Assembly: GCA_963737365.1 (NCBI GenBank)
Contig: CAVTSD010000001.1
Location: 1,302,001 to 1,366,000 of the forward strand
Direction: 5' to 3'
DNA: 64,000 nt
From: Roseiarcus sp963737365
GTDB lineage: Bacteria; Pseudomonadota; Alphaproteobacteria; Rhizobiales; Beijerinckiaceae
This document shows positions 63,909-64,000 of the stretch, piece by piece (positions within the stretch are counted from its first letter, which is position 1; every line of letters begins with the position of its first letter). Position numbers and translations under genes: made by a program. A model generated the notes under the pieces. The model was given only the letters and a program-made list of their open reading frames with translations. It ran no database searches and was not told the DNA's origin.

Positions 63909-64000
63909 ATGGCTGACGATTTAGCCGCCGGCTCGCCGGGATGGCATGCGACGACCATCTTGATGGTGCGCAAGGGGGGAAAGGTCGTCATCGGCGGCGA
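63909..64000 (+). CDS. hslV: ATP-dependent protease subunit HslV (5' end only)
   Basis: The first 30 codons are visible: MADDLAAGSPGWHATTILMV then RKGGKVVIGGD. HATTILMVRKGGKVVIGGDG is diagnostic for HslV (ClpQ), where the first Thr after the propeptide is the nucleophile of the proteasome-like peptidase that works with HslU. The window ends inside the gene. The start has no strong ribosome binding site, but the motif position fixes the frame. Confidence 0.9.
   Translation, partial: MADDLAAGSPGWHATTILMVRKGGKVVIGG

Noticed and set aside
63791..63991. 66-codon minus-strand frame at the right end
   Set aside because: It overlaps the 3' end of the PHP gene and the whole visible part of hslV. An internal start at 63910 would give a basic 39-aa peptide, but no support was found.

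Overview
The window looks like a chromosomal segment of an alphaproteobacterium of the order Hyphomicrobiales, probably a methylotroph or a relative in the Methylocystaceae/Beijerinckiaceae. This is an inference from gene content. The ethylmalonyl-CoA pathway pair ccr and ecm lies together, a PuuE-UraD fusion is followed by guanine deaminase, several small proteins have a Rhizobiales look, and the coding DNA is GC-rich with strong third-position bias from about 35 kb onward.

Bases 1-33,300 are an accessory island for a surface or exported polysaccharide. It holds at least five glycosyltransferases (1147, 6309, 11388, 13178, 28325), two Wzx-type flippases (4814, 31619), one Wzy/ExoQ-type polymerase (24625), a hexapeptide acetyltransferase, an intact and a decayed acyltransferase-3 protein, an SGNH-like protein, two methyltransferases (one frameshifted), a FemAB/CelD-like acetyltransferase and a PAPS-dependent sulfotransferase. 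Two large beta-helix proteins are also present. One has an N-terminal signal sequence. The other carries seven Ig-like repeats and a probable type I secretion C-terminus, and is cut by an in-frame amber codon. Together the genes could build, decorate, polymerise and export a heteropolysaccharide that may be acylated and sulfated. Base composition is patchy, decayed genes are common, and long stretches hold no gene I can name.

Mobile DNA saturates the island: two near-identical 1,503-bp IS5-type elements in opposite orientation (18983-20485 and 33346-34848), an old deleted relative (from 2374), an IS481-family remnant, an 876-bp IS5/IS427-type element (25957-26832) and an IS256-family remnant. 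The most unusual signal is in the 1,503-bp element. Behind its transposase it carries a second gene that runs off the end of the element, and the stop codon of that gene is supplied by the YTAR target site. The 876-bp element ends its transposase in the same way.

From 35 kb on the sequence is ordinary core genome: rplS, a flavin monooxygenase, priA, an orphan glycosyltransferase, small conserved proteins, a K+ channel with an RCK domain, an IS110-type element, glutathione reductase (frameshifted), a DUF2059 protein, rpiA, ccr, ecm, a SHOCT-domain protein, a three-subunit gluconate-dehydrogenase-like complex, a DUF3297 protein, rpsT, a TSUP permease, an enoyl-CoA hydratase, purine catabolism genes, a rhodanese, a PHP-domain protein and the first codons of hslV. 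Single-base frameshifts recur in otherwise good genes, so some pseudogene calls may be sequencing errors. I found no tRNA, rRNA or CRISPR array.
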